Shown here piece by piece: positions 9,301-18,219 of a stretch of 64,000 nt of DNA. Source of the DNA: Silanimonas sp021297925 (GTDB lineage: Bacteria > Pseudomonadota > Gammaproteobacteria > Xanthomonadales > Xanthomonadaceae); assembly GCA_027532825.1 (NCBI GenBank), contig JAPZTL010000008.1, positions 310,001 through 374,000 on the forward strand, in the 5' to 3' direction. Position 1 is the first letter of the stretch. Each line of letters begins with the position of its first letter. The position numbers and the translations under genes are program-made. Below the pieces are notes generated by a model. That model was not told the origin of the DNA, made no database searches, and worked only from the letters and a program-made list of their open reading frames with translations.

Positions 9301-9955
9301 GTTCCTCAGGTATGAGTTGGACAACTACCTCGACCGGCGCGGCGGCGAGCTGGTGGAGGAACTGCCGCTCTACCGCGTCGAGAACCAGTCCTACATCCAC
9401 TACAACAAAGGCTCGCTGGTGTTCTACCGCCTGCGCGAGGAGATGGGCGAGGAAGCGCTCAACCGCGCGCTGCGGCGCTACCTGCAGGACAAGGGCTTCC
9501 AGCAGCCGCCCTACACGACCTCCGCGGAGCTGATCGAGTACATCCGCGCCGAGGCATCACCCGAGCAGCAGGACCTGATCACCGACCTGTTCCAGCGGAT
9601 CACGTTCTACGACAACCGGGTGCTCGACGCGAAGGCCACGAAGCGCGCCGATGGTCGCTGGGATGTCACCCTCTCGCTCAAGGCTGCGAAGGTCTACAGC
9701 GATGGGCTGGGCAAGGAGACGCCGGCGGCCATGGACGACCAGGTCGAGGTCGCGGTGTTCGCGCGCGCGCCGGGTGCCGACGAGGCGGACGAGCGGGTGC
9801 TGTTCCTCGAGCGGCGCCGGATCACCGAGGCCGAGCCGACGATCACCGTGACGGTCGACGAAGTGCCCTACGAGGTGGGCTTCGACCCCTACAACAAGTT
9901 GATCGACCGCGTGCCCTCGGATAACCGCAAGCGGGTGGAGGTGGTCGAGCCCTGA
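6359..9955 (+). CDS. ABC transporter permease fused to M1-family metallopeptidase
   Basis: 1198 residues. The first about 590 residues contain two sets of ABC-2-like hydrophobic helices (starting FGEFFRFELRYQLSSPLLWL, and again near residues 310-590). After the last helix (AALGVAVAAWAGVGGWVFW) comes an extracytoplasmic part with a beta-sandwich region and an M1 catalytic domain. The zinc motif HEVAH is at H935/E936/H939, followed by WW and a third ligand in the LIESLSQY segment about 20 residues on. Permease/M1 aminopeptidase fusions of this kind occur in Proteobacteria and Bacteroidetes next to an ATPase gene, as here. The classical GxMEN substrate motif is not obvious (the local sequence is SESIGFIADL), so substrate choice may differ from ordinary aminopeptidases. 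Confidence 0.93.
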   Translation: MFGEFFRFELRYQLSSPLLWLVAAVFGLLAFGATSSDAIQVGSAIGNVHRNAPTVIASMFGVFSLLGLFLIVIFIANGLLRDHEFGTSELFFATPMRKADYLFGRFAAGLVTCLVIFIGVAVGMLAGQLMPWIEPERLGAFSIAPFLWSFAVLVLPNLLFGGALLALLAAVTRSLLMVYVGVLAFFVLWIVAGNLTSDIENAWVAALVDPFGLRAMGRAVRYWSVEEQNTRLPELAGYLIANRALWGAVALGLLGATYALFKPMRAGTGSRPASKRKASVAQAAPATTAMPHAIAAHPPRAFTLRTALAQFFRLLRFDTWGVLRSVPFLVMLAFAVVNFFGAAQFVDTLFGAKVYPVSYLMVQALQGSMSLFLFLIVTFYAGELIWKERQVKISDVSDALPVPDWVPLAAKCGAVLAVVGVFSAAGVLAGMGFQLMRGYTHIEPGVYAASLAIAALPFVLMGLLGVAVQVFTHNKFAGYLAVILVYVSQIVLGVVDIDHNLVQFTGAPIAPYSDMNGFGHYLTGWAWFSVYWLLFVVALLLLAAAFWVRGTAPSARERRRQAVARLRGPLGAALGVAVAAWAGVGGWVFWNTNVVNDYMSGDTALDLQARYEKEYAQYAGLPQPRITAIDTDVDIRPETRSLVIRGTYRLVNRHATPIEAFHIQTPSNVELASIEFAPNELERFDEALGYRIYRLREPMAPGAEMTLRFEVRAAERGFGNNVLQTQVVGNGTFFNSSVLPSFGYGSGGQIVDRNERRERGLGEVPRMAKLEDDAARANSFISDDADWIDFRTKVCTAPDQIALAPGYLVTETEENGRRCFAYAMDRPMLPFAAWLSARWEVEKATWNGLPIEVYHHGSHAYNVDRMIEAARDSLDYYTTHFTPYQHKQLRIIEFPRYAQFAQSFANTIPFSESIGFIADLRDEDAIDYVYYVTSHEVAHQWWGHQVVGADMQGSTMLIESLSQYSALMVMEKKYGRDKMRRFLRYELDNYLDRRGGELVEELPLYRVENQSYIHYNKGSLVFYRLREEMGEEALNRALRRYLQDKGFQQPPYTTSAELIEYIRAEASPEQQDLITDLFQRITFYDNRVLDAKATKRADGRWDVTLSLKAAKVYSDGLGKETPAAMDDQVEVAVFARAPGADEADERVLFLERRRITEAEPTITVTVDEVPYEVGFDPYNKLIDRVPSDNRKRVEVVEP

Positions 9956-9963
9956 TTGGATCC

Positions 9964-9986
9964 GGGGGCCCCGTTTCGGGGCTCCC
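9964..9986 (+). terminator. GC-rich hairpin after the permease/peptidase gene
   Basis: A ten-pair stem (one G-U) with a TTT loop lies directly after the stop of the fused permease gene. No T-run follows, so it may act as a transcript-end hairpin or a factor-dependent stop rather than a strong intrinsic terminator. Confidence 0.45.
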
Positions 9987-10055
9987 GTTCCAAGTGCGTT
10001 GATCGGCCTTCCGGTCACTGGGCAAAACAGGCCCTGGCGTTGGGATCGGCAGCAC

Positions 10056-10769
10056 CTAGAGGCCATCGAAGAACGTGTCGACGTCGGGCATCAGTTGTTT
10101 CGACGGGCGCAAGGTGAACGGTTCCTCCGCGACCCCGGCATCGGTCAGGCGATCGAGTCGAAAGTGACGGGCGGCATCCTTCCCGGAGTCCCATGCCAGC
10201 AAGTACCAGCAGGGCGGATTGAACAACAGATAGTGGGGCTCGACCTTTCGGGCCGAGGTGGCACCCGACCCATCCCGATACGCGATGCGCAGGGCGCGCT
10301 GGGCAAGGAATGCCTCCTGGATTCGAACCGCGATGCTTGGCTTGATGCTTCCGTACTTCGACGCGACGGCCGGTGAGGCGGACGCGCCCACGAGGACCCG
10401 GCGCCTGAGTCGGGAAACGGCGCTTCGCTGTTGCTGGGGCAGCGCCAGGCCAAGCCGCTGCCGCACCGCGGGGAGCCTCGCTGTCATGAGTGGCCCCCCG
10501 ACCCGCTCGGCAACGGCCAGCGCAAGAAGCACTTGGAGCGCGTCCCGGTGCCCTAGCCGGAGTCCGTCGAGGCCGTAGCTCCACCCCAGTCGGATGCCGC
10601 CACCGGCGCCGCGGGAGGCCTCGATCGGCAAACCACGCTCCCTGAATTCCGCGAGCAGCCGGTGGACGGTGCGCACGCTGACTCCCAATTCGTGCGCCAG
10701 CGAAGGTGCTGTCCAGTCATCGCGGGAGCGCAGCAGTCCGAGGGCACGCTCGCCGGTCTCTGATCTCAT
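10056..10769 (-). CDS. YafY-type transcriptional regulator (HTH + WYL domain)
   Basis: 237 residues from the ATG at 10769 (MRSETGERALG). The N-terminus is a DeoR-like winged helix (SLAHELGVSVRTVHRLLAEFRERGLPIEA). The C-terminal half is a WYL domain (ALRIAYRDGSGATSARKVEPHYLLF, WYLLAWDSGKDAARHFRLDRL). WYL regulators bind ligands, often nucleotides or small metabolites, and control stress, metabolic or defence genes. It is transcribed divergently from the small ABM-like gene at 10868, and the gap holds a clear palindrome, so autoregulation and control of that gene are likely. This is the common YafY-regulator/partner-gene arrangement. Confidence 0.9.
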   Translation of the reverse strand: MRSETGERALGLLRSRDDWTAPSLAHELGVSVRTVHRLLAEFRERGLPIEASRGAGGGIRLGWSYGLDGLRLGHRDALQVLLALAVAERVGGPLMTARLPAVRQRLGLALPQQQRSAVSRLRRRVLVGASASPAVASKYGSIKPSIAVRIQEAFLAQRALRIAYRDGSGATSARKVEPHYLLFNPPCWYLLAWDSGKDAARHFRLDRLTDAGVAEEPFTLRPSKQLMPDVDTFFDGL

Positions 10770-10776
10770 TGGCGTT

Positions 10777-10808
10777 TGGCATGAATGAACATGCCATTTT
10801 CTGGCATG
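10777..10808. promoter_or_regulatory. Palindromic operator candidate between the WYL regulator and its divergent partner
   Basis: TGGCATG (10777-10783), six bases, CATGCCA (10790-10796), then a third TGGCATG at 10802-10808. The array sits eight bases beyond the regulator start and upstream of the partner gene, the expected place for an operator serving both promoters. Binding by the regulator is inferred. Confidence 0.6.
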
Positions 10809-10867
10809 TCCATGGAGATTCTTCAAGCGCCGGCGATGACGCCGGTCCAACACGGAGAAATCGGCCA

Positions 10868-11170
10868 ATGAACGACAAACAGGTGCACGAGATCGCGCTG
10901 CTACGGTTCATCAGTGGCGTCGACGCTGCCGACCAGAGGGCAGGGATGGAGACCCTCGGCGACTTCATCAGGGCACAGCCCGGCCATGTGTCACGCTCCA
11001 TGTACCGAGACGAGGCCAATGGATGGTGGATCGACCATGTCGCTTGGGAGGATGCCGAAGCAGCGGAGCGCGCGATGCGGCGTTCCCAGGACGCGCCGGA
11101 GTTGGCAGGGGTGTTCGCCCTGATTGATCTGGACTTCCTGAGGATCTCGCACTACCAGCGTGTCTCCTGA
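10868..11170 (+). CDS. Small protein of ABM/dimeric alpha-beta barrel type
   Basis: 100 residues starting MNDKQVHEIALLRF. The pattern of a first strand, a helix rich in A/E (DQRAGMETLGDFIRAQ), a strand containing SRSMYRDEANGWWIDHVAWEDAEAAERAMR, and a final LIDLDFLRISHYQ strand fits the antibiotic-biosynthesis-monooxygenase-like dimeric barrel. It faces a WYL regulator across a shared operator region. Such regulator/ABM pairs are frequent, and the barrel protein is probably the regulated gene. No catalytic residues can be assigned. Confidence 0.72.
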   Translation: MNDKQVHEIALLRFISGVDAADQRAGMETLGDFIRAQPGHVSRSMYRDEANGWWIDHVAWEDAEAAERAMRRSQDAPELAGVFALIDLDFLRISHYQRVS

Positions 11171-11344
11171 CGCCTCGCGCGAAAGGCATTGGTGCAATCA
11201 TCGGGCGTGCTGCGGTTTTCCGGCCACGGCAGGTCGCTGCCTTCGCCCAACGGCGCCTGCGGTCAGCGTGCGGGAGCGGAACGGTCCGCCTGCTGGTCCG
11301 ATGCGCCATGGCGGCGACCCCGCGGTACACCGGTGGCGCCGGCG

Positions 11345-12523
11345 CTACTCCCGCAGCGCCGACGTCACCGGAATCCGCGCTGCGCGGATGGCGGGCGCCA
11401 AGCCGCCGATGAAGCCGATGGCAATGGCCAGTGACAGGCCGATCGCCACCAATTGCGGGGTCACGGCGAACTGGAACGCGACCTGCGTGAACCCGCCGCC
11501 GAGCGTGCTCACGGCGTAGCCGTTGAATACGAGGTAGGCGAACAGCGCGCCCAGCGCGCCGCCGGAGGTGCTGAGCAGCAGGGCTTCGGCCATCACCGAG
11601 GCCACGACCGGCGAGGCGCCGAAGCCGAGTGCGCGGAGCGTGCCGATCTCGCGAGTGCGGGCGGAGACGGCGGAATACATGGTGTTGAGTGCGCCGAAGG
11701 TGGCGCCAAAGGCCATGATCAGGGCCACGATGCCGGCGAGAATCCCAATCGTCGCGGTGAGCTGGCCGCTCTGGCCTTGGTAGAAGTCGAGCTGCGTCTT
11801 GACTTCGACGTCGAGCTGAGGGTCTTCCTTCAGCCGCGCCGTCATCGCTGGCAGCACCGCCGGCGTCTTGAGCTGCGCGAGGATCGACGAGACGCCGCTG
11901 CGCCGCCAGGCGCTCTGCACGGTGCCGATGTCGCTCCACAGTTCGCTGTCGTACTTGCCGCCGCTCTCGAAGTGGCCGACGACCGTCCACGTCGAGCCGC
12001 GGAAGCGCAGCGTGCGCCCCACCTCGAGGCCGCTGAACTGCGCCGCGGCGCCGGCACCGACGATCAGCTCCTGCACGCCCGGACGGAACAGCCGCCCGCG
12101 CACGATGCGGAAGCCGTCGCGGAGCGCGAGCCCCACAGGCTCCACGCCGCGCAGGGTGACGTTCGCGCCGGTGCGCTGCCCGGGGCGAGGGACTTCGGTG
12201 ATGACGATCAGCTCGCTGCTGGCCAGCGGCGTGCCGTCCTCGGCGCGGGCGATGCCGGGGTCCTGCTTGATCAGCGTCGCCGAGCCGATGGCGAGGAAGC
12301 TCGCCAGCTCGCCATTGCTGCCGCCGCGGGTGATGACCACCTGGTCGGTGCGTCCGCCGCTGCCCAGCGTTTCGTCGAGGCCCGAGGACATCGAGAGCAG
12401 GGCCACGAGCACGCCGACCACGCCGGCGATGCCGACCACGATCACCAGCGAAGGACCGAGGCGCTCGGGGATCGAGCGCAGGTTCATCAGCGTGATCTCG
12501 CGCACCTGCGTCCATGTGCTCAT
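11345..12523 (-). CDS. MacB/FtsX-type ABC transporter permease (second permease)
   Basis: 392 residues from the ATG at 12523 (MSTWTQVREITLMNLRSIPERLG), which overlaps the upstream permease gene by four bases (ATGA). An N-terminal helix is followed by a periplasmic MacB core-like domain (about residues 45-255), then three helices of the FtsX domain (GILAGIVALIMAFGATFGAL; the SALRE C-terminus is typical). It belongs to a minus-strand operon that reads adaptor, ATPase, permease, permease, and forms a heterodimer candidate with the gene before it. The substrate is unknown. Confidence 0.92.
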   Translation of the reverse strand: MSTWTQVREITLMNLRSIPERLGPSLVIVVGIAGVVGVLVALLSMSSGLDETLGSGGRTDQVVITRGGSNGELASFLAIGSATLIKQDPGIARAEDGTPLASSELIVITEVPRPGQRTGANVTLRGVEPVGLALRDGFRIVRGRLFRPGVQELIVGAGAAAQFSGLEVGRTLRFRGSTWTVVGHFESGGKYDSELWSDIGTVQSAWRRSGVSSILAQLKTPAVLPAMTARLKEDPQLDVEVKTQLDFYQGQSGQLTATIGILAGIVALIMAFGATFGALNTMYSAVSARTREIGTLRALGFGASPVVASVMAEALLLSTSGGALGALFAYLVFNGYAVSTLGGGFTQVAFQFAVTPQLVAIGLSLAIAIGFIGGLAPAIRAARIPVTSALRE

Positions 12524-13782
12524 GCGTCGGCCTCGGCCGGGCGGAGCGGGCGACCCATCAACCAGCGCCAGCCCATGGCGGGCCATTCGATGGCCTTGCG
12601 CAGCGCGAGTTCGAGCGGGGAATCCCCGGCGCGGCCGGCCAGCGCATCGACGATCTTCAGTCGCTGCGCGGTCAGCGCGGGCGGCAGGCCGACGAGCACG
12701 GTGAGCACCAGCACGCTGGCGCCGGCCACGCCCCAGACGAAGGCATCGGCGGTGATCGGGAACTCCGGCGGCAGGAACTGCATGACGAAGCTGGCGAACA
12801 GCATGCCGGCCAGCGCGCCGAGCAGGCACAGCGCGAAGCTCTCGGCCAGTACCAGCCACATCACCTGCGTGTCCTTGAAGCCGAGGCACTTCAACACGGC
12901 GAGCTCCGGGATGCGCTCGCGCACCGCCTGCGACATGGCCACGCCGGTGAGGAAGAGGATGGAGAAGAACACCGCGCCGGTGATCAGGTTGACGATCAGG
13001 CCGATGTCGCCGAGCTGGCGGATGAAGCCGAGCTGGAACTCCTGTTCGCTTTGCGTCTTGGTTTCTTCCGAGGAGTTGGCGAACTTCGCGTCGATGGTGC
13101 TGGCGATGCGTTCGCTCTCACCCGGGTCCGCCACCTGCACGACGAACACCCCCGCGAGACCCCGCGCCTGCGGCACGCGACCCTCGTCGAACTGGCCGTA
13201 GTTCAGGTACATCAGGTTGGCGCGCTTCTGCCACTCCGCGTCCTTGCCGTCGAAGATCCCGACGAGACGCCACTCCCACAGCCGCGAGCCGTCGGCCTTC
13301 GTCCAGATGAAGCTGTTGAGCGGGATGATGTCGCCCACCTTCCAGCCGTTCTGCTCGGCGAGAAGACGTCCTGCGATCGCGCCGTCCTGCGTCGAGGTGA
13401 AGTTGCGCCAGGCGTCTTCTTCCATCACCCACTCGGGGTAGGTCTCGCGCAGGCGCCGCGGGTTCACCGCGAACTGCGGGAAGAAGCTGCGACCCTCGCC
13501 GTACTGGCCGCCGAAGAATTGCGAATGGCTGACCGCGGTGACGCCGGGCACGGCTTCGATCTGCGGCATCAGGCGCATCGGCAGGGCCTGGGTGAAGCTG
13601 GTGCTGGCCTGCGTGATCAGCCGGTTGGCGCCGAGGAAATCGGCCGCGCCGGAGAACAGCGAGTTCACCGCCTGCAGCAGCCCGAGCAGGGTGAACGCCG
13701 CGGCCAGCGACAGGAAGGTCAGCGTGGTGCGCAGCTTCTTGCGGGTGAGGCCCGAGAGCACGAGGCCGACGTACTTCAGCAT
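12520..13782 (-). CDS. MacB/FtsX-type ABC transporter permease (first permease)
   Basis: 420 residues beginning MLKYVGLVLSGLTRKKLRTTLTFLSLAAAF, the usual opening helix of MacB-like permeases. A periplasmic domain of about 220 residues follows, then the FtsX helices (LIVNLITGAVFFSILFLTGVAM, SFALCLLGALAGMLFASFVMQ). It starts 13 bases after the ATPase gene and overlaps the next permease by four bases. Two non-identical permeases suggest a heterodimeric mechanotransmission-type exporter rather than a MacB homodimer. Confidence 0.92.
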   Translation of the reverse strand: MLKYVGLVLSGLTRKKLRTTLTFLSLAAAFTLLGLLQAVNSLFSGAADFLGANRLITQASTSFTQALPMRLMPQIEAVPGVTAVSHSQFFGGQYGEGRSFFPQFAVNPRRLRETYPEWVMEEDAWRNFTSTQDGAIAGRLLAEQNGWKVGDIIPLNSFIWTKADGSRLWEWRLVGIFDGKDAEWQKRANLMYLNYGQFDEGRVPQARGLAGVFVVQVADPGESERIASTIDAKFANSSEETKTQSEQEFQLGFIRQLGDIGLIVNLITGAVFFSILFLTGVAMSQAVRERIPELAVLKCLGFKDTQVMWLVLAESFALCLLGALAGMLFASFVMQFLPPEFPITADAFVWGVAGASVLVLTVLVGLPPALTAQRLKIVDALAGRAGDSPLELALRKAIEWPAMGWRWLMGRPLRPAEADA

Positions 13783-13795
13783 GGGTCGTCCGCGC

Positions 13796-14497
<702 letters not shown>

Positions 14498-14511
14498 GGC
14501 GGGGCGGTCGC

Positions 14512-15759
14512 TCAGCGGCCAGCGGCGGCTTTGGCCACCACGCTCGCACCGTCGGCGAGGCCCTTCGGCGGCGCGACGATCACGGTCTCGCCGCCGCCCA
14601 AGCCGGCGGTGACGTGGCGTTCGGCATTCGCTTCTTCCCCGAGGGTTACTTCGATGCGCTTCGCCACGCCGTCCTCGACGACGAACACGGCCGGACGCGC
14701 GGGCTCTTCACCCTCGGCGGCCGGCGCCGGCTGGACGATGGCGGCTTCCGGCACGAAGGCGCCGGTGGGCTTCGGCGCGTCGGCGTCGACGGGGGCCAGG
14801 AAGCTCACGCGCACGCCCATGTCGGGGACGATGCGCGGGTCCTTGCTGTCGAGCGCGATGCGCACCTTCACCGTGGCCTTGGTGCGGTCGGCGGTGGGCA
14901 CGATGGCGATGACGCTGCCCGGGATGGTCCAGTCCGGATAGGCGTTGAGCACGGCGTTGACCGGCATCTTCGGCTGCACGCGGCCGATGTAGGCCTCGTT
15001 GACGTCGACGTTCACTTCCAGCGAATCCATGTCGACCAGCGTGCCGATGCCGGTGCGGGTGAAGCCACCGCCGGCGGACAGCGGCGAGACCATCTCGCCG
15101 GGCTGCGCCGCCTTCGCGACGATGACGCCGGGGAACGGCGCGCGCACCTCGGTGTTGTCGACGCCGAGTTGGGCCACGGTCTGCTGGTCGCGCGCCACCT
15201 CGACGGCCTTCTGCAGGCTGGCGAGCCGCGCGGCGCGGGCGTCGCGGTCGGCTTTGGCCTGGTCGAACGCCGCCTGCGAGGTGAGCTGGCGGGTCATCAA
15301 CTCCTGCTGGCGCTTGAGCGTCGCTTCGGCCAGCGCGAGCTGCGTGCGGGCTTCGGCCAACTGCGACTCGCTGGACGCGACCTGCGCGGTCGCCAGCTCG
15401 AACTGCGCCTTCGCGTCGGTCGGATCGAGGCGCGCCAGCAACTGGCCCTGTTCGACCTTCATGCCTTCCTCGATCAACACTTCCGCGACACGCCCGGTGA
15501 CCTTCGAGGACACGGTCGCGATGCGGCGGGCGGTCACGAAGCCGGAGGCGTCGAGCAGCACCGGCGGTCCGGCCTCGGCGGCGCTGCGCGCGACCGTGGT
15601 GTCGACCGGCGTGGGGCGGCCGGACATCAGGACGGCGGCAACGGCGATCACGACGACGACCGCGCCGAGCACGATCCACTTGCGGTTCGAAGTCGGGCGC
15701 GCGGCGCCGGGTCGGCGGTCGATGCGCAGGTCGCGCAGGTGGTCTTCCGGACGGCTCAT
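14512..15759 (-). CDS. HlyD/MacA-like periplasmic adaptor subunit
   Basis: 415 residues. One N-terminal membrane helix (NRKWIVLGAVVVVIAVAAVLM) is followed by a lipoyl-like half (VTGRVAEVLIEEGMKVEQGQLLARLDPTDAK), a coiled-coil hairpin rich in A/Q/E (about residues 115-185), the second lipoyl half (VRAPFPGVIVAKAAQPGEMVSP) and beta-barrel plus membrane-proximal domains. Adaptors of this kind bridge an inner-membrane pump and an outer-membrane TolC-like channel. It is the first gene of the four-gene operon; the outer-membrane channel is not encoded here. Confidence 0.93.
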   Translation of the reverse strand: MSRPEDHLRDLRIDRRPGAARPTSNRKWIVLGAVVVVIAVAAVLMSGRPTPVDTTVARSAAEAGPPVLLDASGFVTARRIATVSSKVTGRVAEVLIEEGMKVEQGQLLARLDPTDAKAQFELATAQVASSESQLAEARTQLALAEATLKRQQELMTRQLTSQAAFDQAKADRDARAARLASLQKAVEVARDQQTVAQLGVDNTEVRAPFPGVIVAKAAQPGEMVSPLSAGGGFTRTGIGTLVDMDSLEVNVDVNEAYIGRVQPKMPVNAVLNAYPDWTIPGSVIAIVPTADRTKATVKVRIALDSKDPRIVPDMGVRVSFLAPVDADAPKPTGAFVPEAAIVQPAPAAEGEEPARPAVFVVEDGVAKRIEVTLGEEANAERHVTAGLGGGETVIVAPPKGLADGASVVAKAAAGR

Positions 15760-15882
15760 GGGGGCTCCAGGTCAGGGCGCGCGCAGCATGCGGCGCCAAG
15801 CATGAAGACACTGTGCCAAGTCCCGGGGCGCGGCGTCATTGACGAAAGTCATCGCCGCCCTCGGGCGGCGCGGGGGCGCGGC

Positions 15883-16716
15883 TCAGCCGAGGAGCACGTC
15901 GATGTCCTGGCCGAGGCCCTGGGCCTCGTCCCAATGCTCGGCGAGGACGTCCTGGTCGAGCTCCAGCCAGGACGCGACCGGCGCCGCTGCCGTCTGGAAC
16001 AGGCGTTCCAGCGGCTGCCGGCCGATCAGGAGCAGGTGCATGGTTCGCGCGACGTGGACGACGCCGGCGTACTCGTTCGGCACCTTGGCGGCCATGGGCG
16101 CGGGCTGGTTGACCACCGCCTCGCACAGCATGTCGGGGAAATGCCAGTGGTGGGCCAGCGCGCCACCGATCTCCACCGACGTGTAGCCGAGGATCATCTG
16201 CTCGATGTCGCCGCGCGGCGCCCCGGCCGCGACCGCGGCGTCGACCTCGCGCATGCGCTCGGCGTCCAGCACGTGCATCAGCAGGTTGCCGATGTCGTGC
16301 AGCAGGCCGGCGGTGAACGCCGTTTCCGCGTTGAGCTGGCGCAGCTTGCCGCGGCGGACCGTCCAACGGCACAGGCCGGCGACGACGAAGCTCTTCCGCC
16401 AGAACGCCTTGATGTCGAAGCCTTCCGGTGGGGTGAAGGCGCTGATCACGCCGCTGCTCGCGACCATGGTGCGCAGGGCGTCGACGCCCAGCAGCACCAC
16501 CGCGTCGTTGACCGTGGCGATCTTGCGGGTCCCGCCGTAGAACGAGGAGTTCGCCATGCGCAGCACCTTCGCGGTCAGCGCCTGGTCGATCTGCAGCTTG
16601 GCGGCGATGGTCGAACTGTCGACGTTCGGATCGTCGAAGGCGCGGAGCAGTTCCTGCACCACCTTCGGGATCGACGGGAGGTGGCTGGCCTGTTCGAGCA
16701 ACTGCTGGACGCGCAT
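15883..16716 (-). CDS. HDOD domain protein
   Basis: 277 residues from the ATG at 16716 (MRVQQLLEQASHLPSIPKVVQELL). The HDOD domain covers most of it: KVLRMANSSFYGG, VNDAVVLLGVDALRTM and the degenerate HD site FTAGLLHDIGNLLMHV. HDOD proteins act in signalling, often with c-di-GMP, motility or stress pathways, and usually lack hydrolase activity. No partner domain (EAL, GGDEF, REC) is fused. It lies 32 bases from the M17 gene on the same strand. Confidence 0.9.
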   Translation of the reverse strand: MRVQQLLEQASHLPSIPKVVQELLRAFDDPNVDSSTIAAKLQIDQALTAKVLRMANSSFYGGTRKIATVNDAVVLLGVDALRTMVASSGVISAFTPPEGFDIKAFWRKSFVVAGLCRWTVRRGKLRQLNAETAFTAGLLHDIGNLLMHVLDAERMREVDAAVAAGAPRGDIEQMILGYTSVEIGGALAHHWHFPDMLCEAVVNQPAPMAAKVPNEYAGVVHVARTMHLLLIGRQPLERLFQTAAAPVASWLELDQDVLAEHWDEAQGLGQDIDVLLG

Positions 16717-16748
16717 GGACGACCCTTCCGATCCCGTGGTGGCCAAGA

Positions 16749-18131
16749 TTAGGCGCCGAAGCGTGCCTTGAGGAAGCCCCATGCCGCCCGGAGGCCCTGG
16801 GCCTCGCCGCCGGCCGGCCGGCCGGGGCGGTCGGCGTCGTTCCAGCTGTACACGTCGACGTGGGTCCAGGGCTGGCCGTCGGGCACGAAGCGTTCGAGGT
16901 ACAGCGCGGCCGTCACGCAGCCGGCCATCCGCGAGGCGCCCGAGTTGGCGAGGTCGGCGATCGGCGACTTGAGGTAGCTCAGGTAGGGCCGCCACAGCGG
17001 CATCCGCCACAGCGGATCGCGCTCCGCGGTGCCGGCGGCGAGGTAATCGGCCGCGAGGCCGTCCTCGTTGGCGAACAGGGCCGGCAGGTCGGGCCCGAGG
17101 GCGATGCGCGCGGCGCCGGTCAGGGTCGCGAAGTCCATCAGCAGGGCCGGCTTCTGTTCGGCCGCGTAGGTGATCGCGTCGCAGAGGATCACCCGGCCCT
17201 CCGCGTCGGTGTTGTCGATCTCGACCGACAGGCCGGCGCGGGTCGCGATGACCTCGCCCGGCCGGTAGGCGTCGGGACCCAGCGCGTTCTCGACGGCGGG
17301 CACGAGCAGGGTGAGCCGCACCGGAAGCCGGCGTTCCAGCACCAGCCGCGCCAGCGCGATCGCATGCGCCGCGCCGCCCATGTCCTTCTTCATGTTCCGC
17401 ATGCCGTCCGCCGGCTTCACGTCGAGGCCGCCGGTGTCGAAGCAGACGCCCTTGCCGACGATGGCGAGATGCGGCAGCGAGGGATCGCCATGCTGCAGGG
17501 CCAACAGCCGCGGGGCGCGATGGCTGGCGCGTCCGACCGCGTGGATCGCAGGGAACCCCCGCGCCAGCAGGTCCATGCCACGGATCGCCTCGACCTCGGC
17601 GCCGTGGGCCTCGCCCAGCGCGCGGACGGCGGCCTCGAGCTCGTCGGGGCCCAGGTGTTCGGTCGGGGTGTTGACGAGGTCGCGCACCTCGACAGAGGCC
17701 GCCAGCAGGGCCACGGCCTCCGGATGTGCCGCTGCGTCGACGGCGAGTCGGGCGACCGGCCTGCTGGTCTTCAGGTACCGGGTGAAACGGTAGGCGCCCA
17801 AGCCCCAGCCCAGCAGGGCGCGGTCCGCCGGGACGGCGACCGGCGCGTCGGGCACGAGGCGGTAGGCCAGCGGCGGCAGCAGCGCGGGCAGCGCCCCAAC
17901 CGCCATCGGATCCTGCGGGTCGGCGACGCCGAACACGGCGCCGCCGGGTCGGCCATCGGGCCCGGGCAGCGTCAGGGCGGTCCCGGGGTCGCCCCGGTAG
18001 CCGTGGGCGTCGAGCCAGGCCTGCACGAACGAGGGCTGCGCGGCCCGCCAAGCGGGGAAGCGGGCGGGATCGACAGCGATCAGGGGCAGGGCCTCGGCGG
18101 CGGGCGGGGCGAAGCAGTCGGGCAGGGGCAT
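16749..18131 (-). CDS. Leucyl aminopeptidase family protein (M17)
   Basis: 460 residues from the ATG at 18131 (MPLPDCFAPP). The catalytic domain is intact: GKGVCFDTGGLDVKPADGMRNMKKDMGGAA supplies the metal-binding lysine and aspartates, and NTDAEGRVIL is the M17 signature with the second metal ligands. DLANSGASRMAGCVTAALYLERFV matches the later active-site helix. Length and divergence suggest the shorter PepA-like branch often annotated as a leucyl aminopeptidase family protein. It acts in the cytoplasm on peptides. The gene is divergent from the NatA-like ABC gene, with 88 bases between. Confidence 0.93.
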   Translation of the reverse strand: MPLPDCFAPPAAEALPLIAVDPARFPAWRAAQPSFVQAWLDAHGYRGDPGTALTLPGPDGRPGGAVFGVADPQDPMAVGALPALLPPLAYRLVPDAPVAVPADRALLGWGLGAYRFTRYLKTSRPVARLAVDAAAHPEAVALLAASVEVRDLVNTPTEHLGPDELEAAVRALGEAHGAEVEAIRGMDLLARGFPAIHAVGRASHRAPRLLALQHGDPSLPHLAIVGKGVCFDTGGLDVKPADGMRNMKKDMGGAAHAIALARLVLERRLPVRLTLLVPAVENALGPDAYRPGEVIATRAGLSVEIDNTDAEGRVILCDAITYAAEQKPALLMDFATLTGAARIALGPDLPALFANEDGLAADYLAAGTAERDPLWRMPLWRPYLSYLKSPIADLANSGASRMAGCVTAALYLERFVPDGQPWTHVDVYSWNDADRPGRPAGGEAQGLRAAWGFLKARFGA

Positions 18132-18219
18132 CGGCGTGGGCGTGGCGGCGGGGCGTCGGAAGCATGCGGGAACGCGGCGCACGCTGCTATAACCCAGGTC
18201 ACGCCCCCGGAAGGACGCC

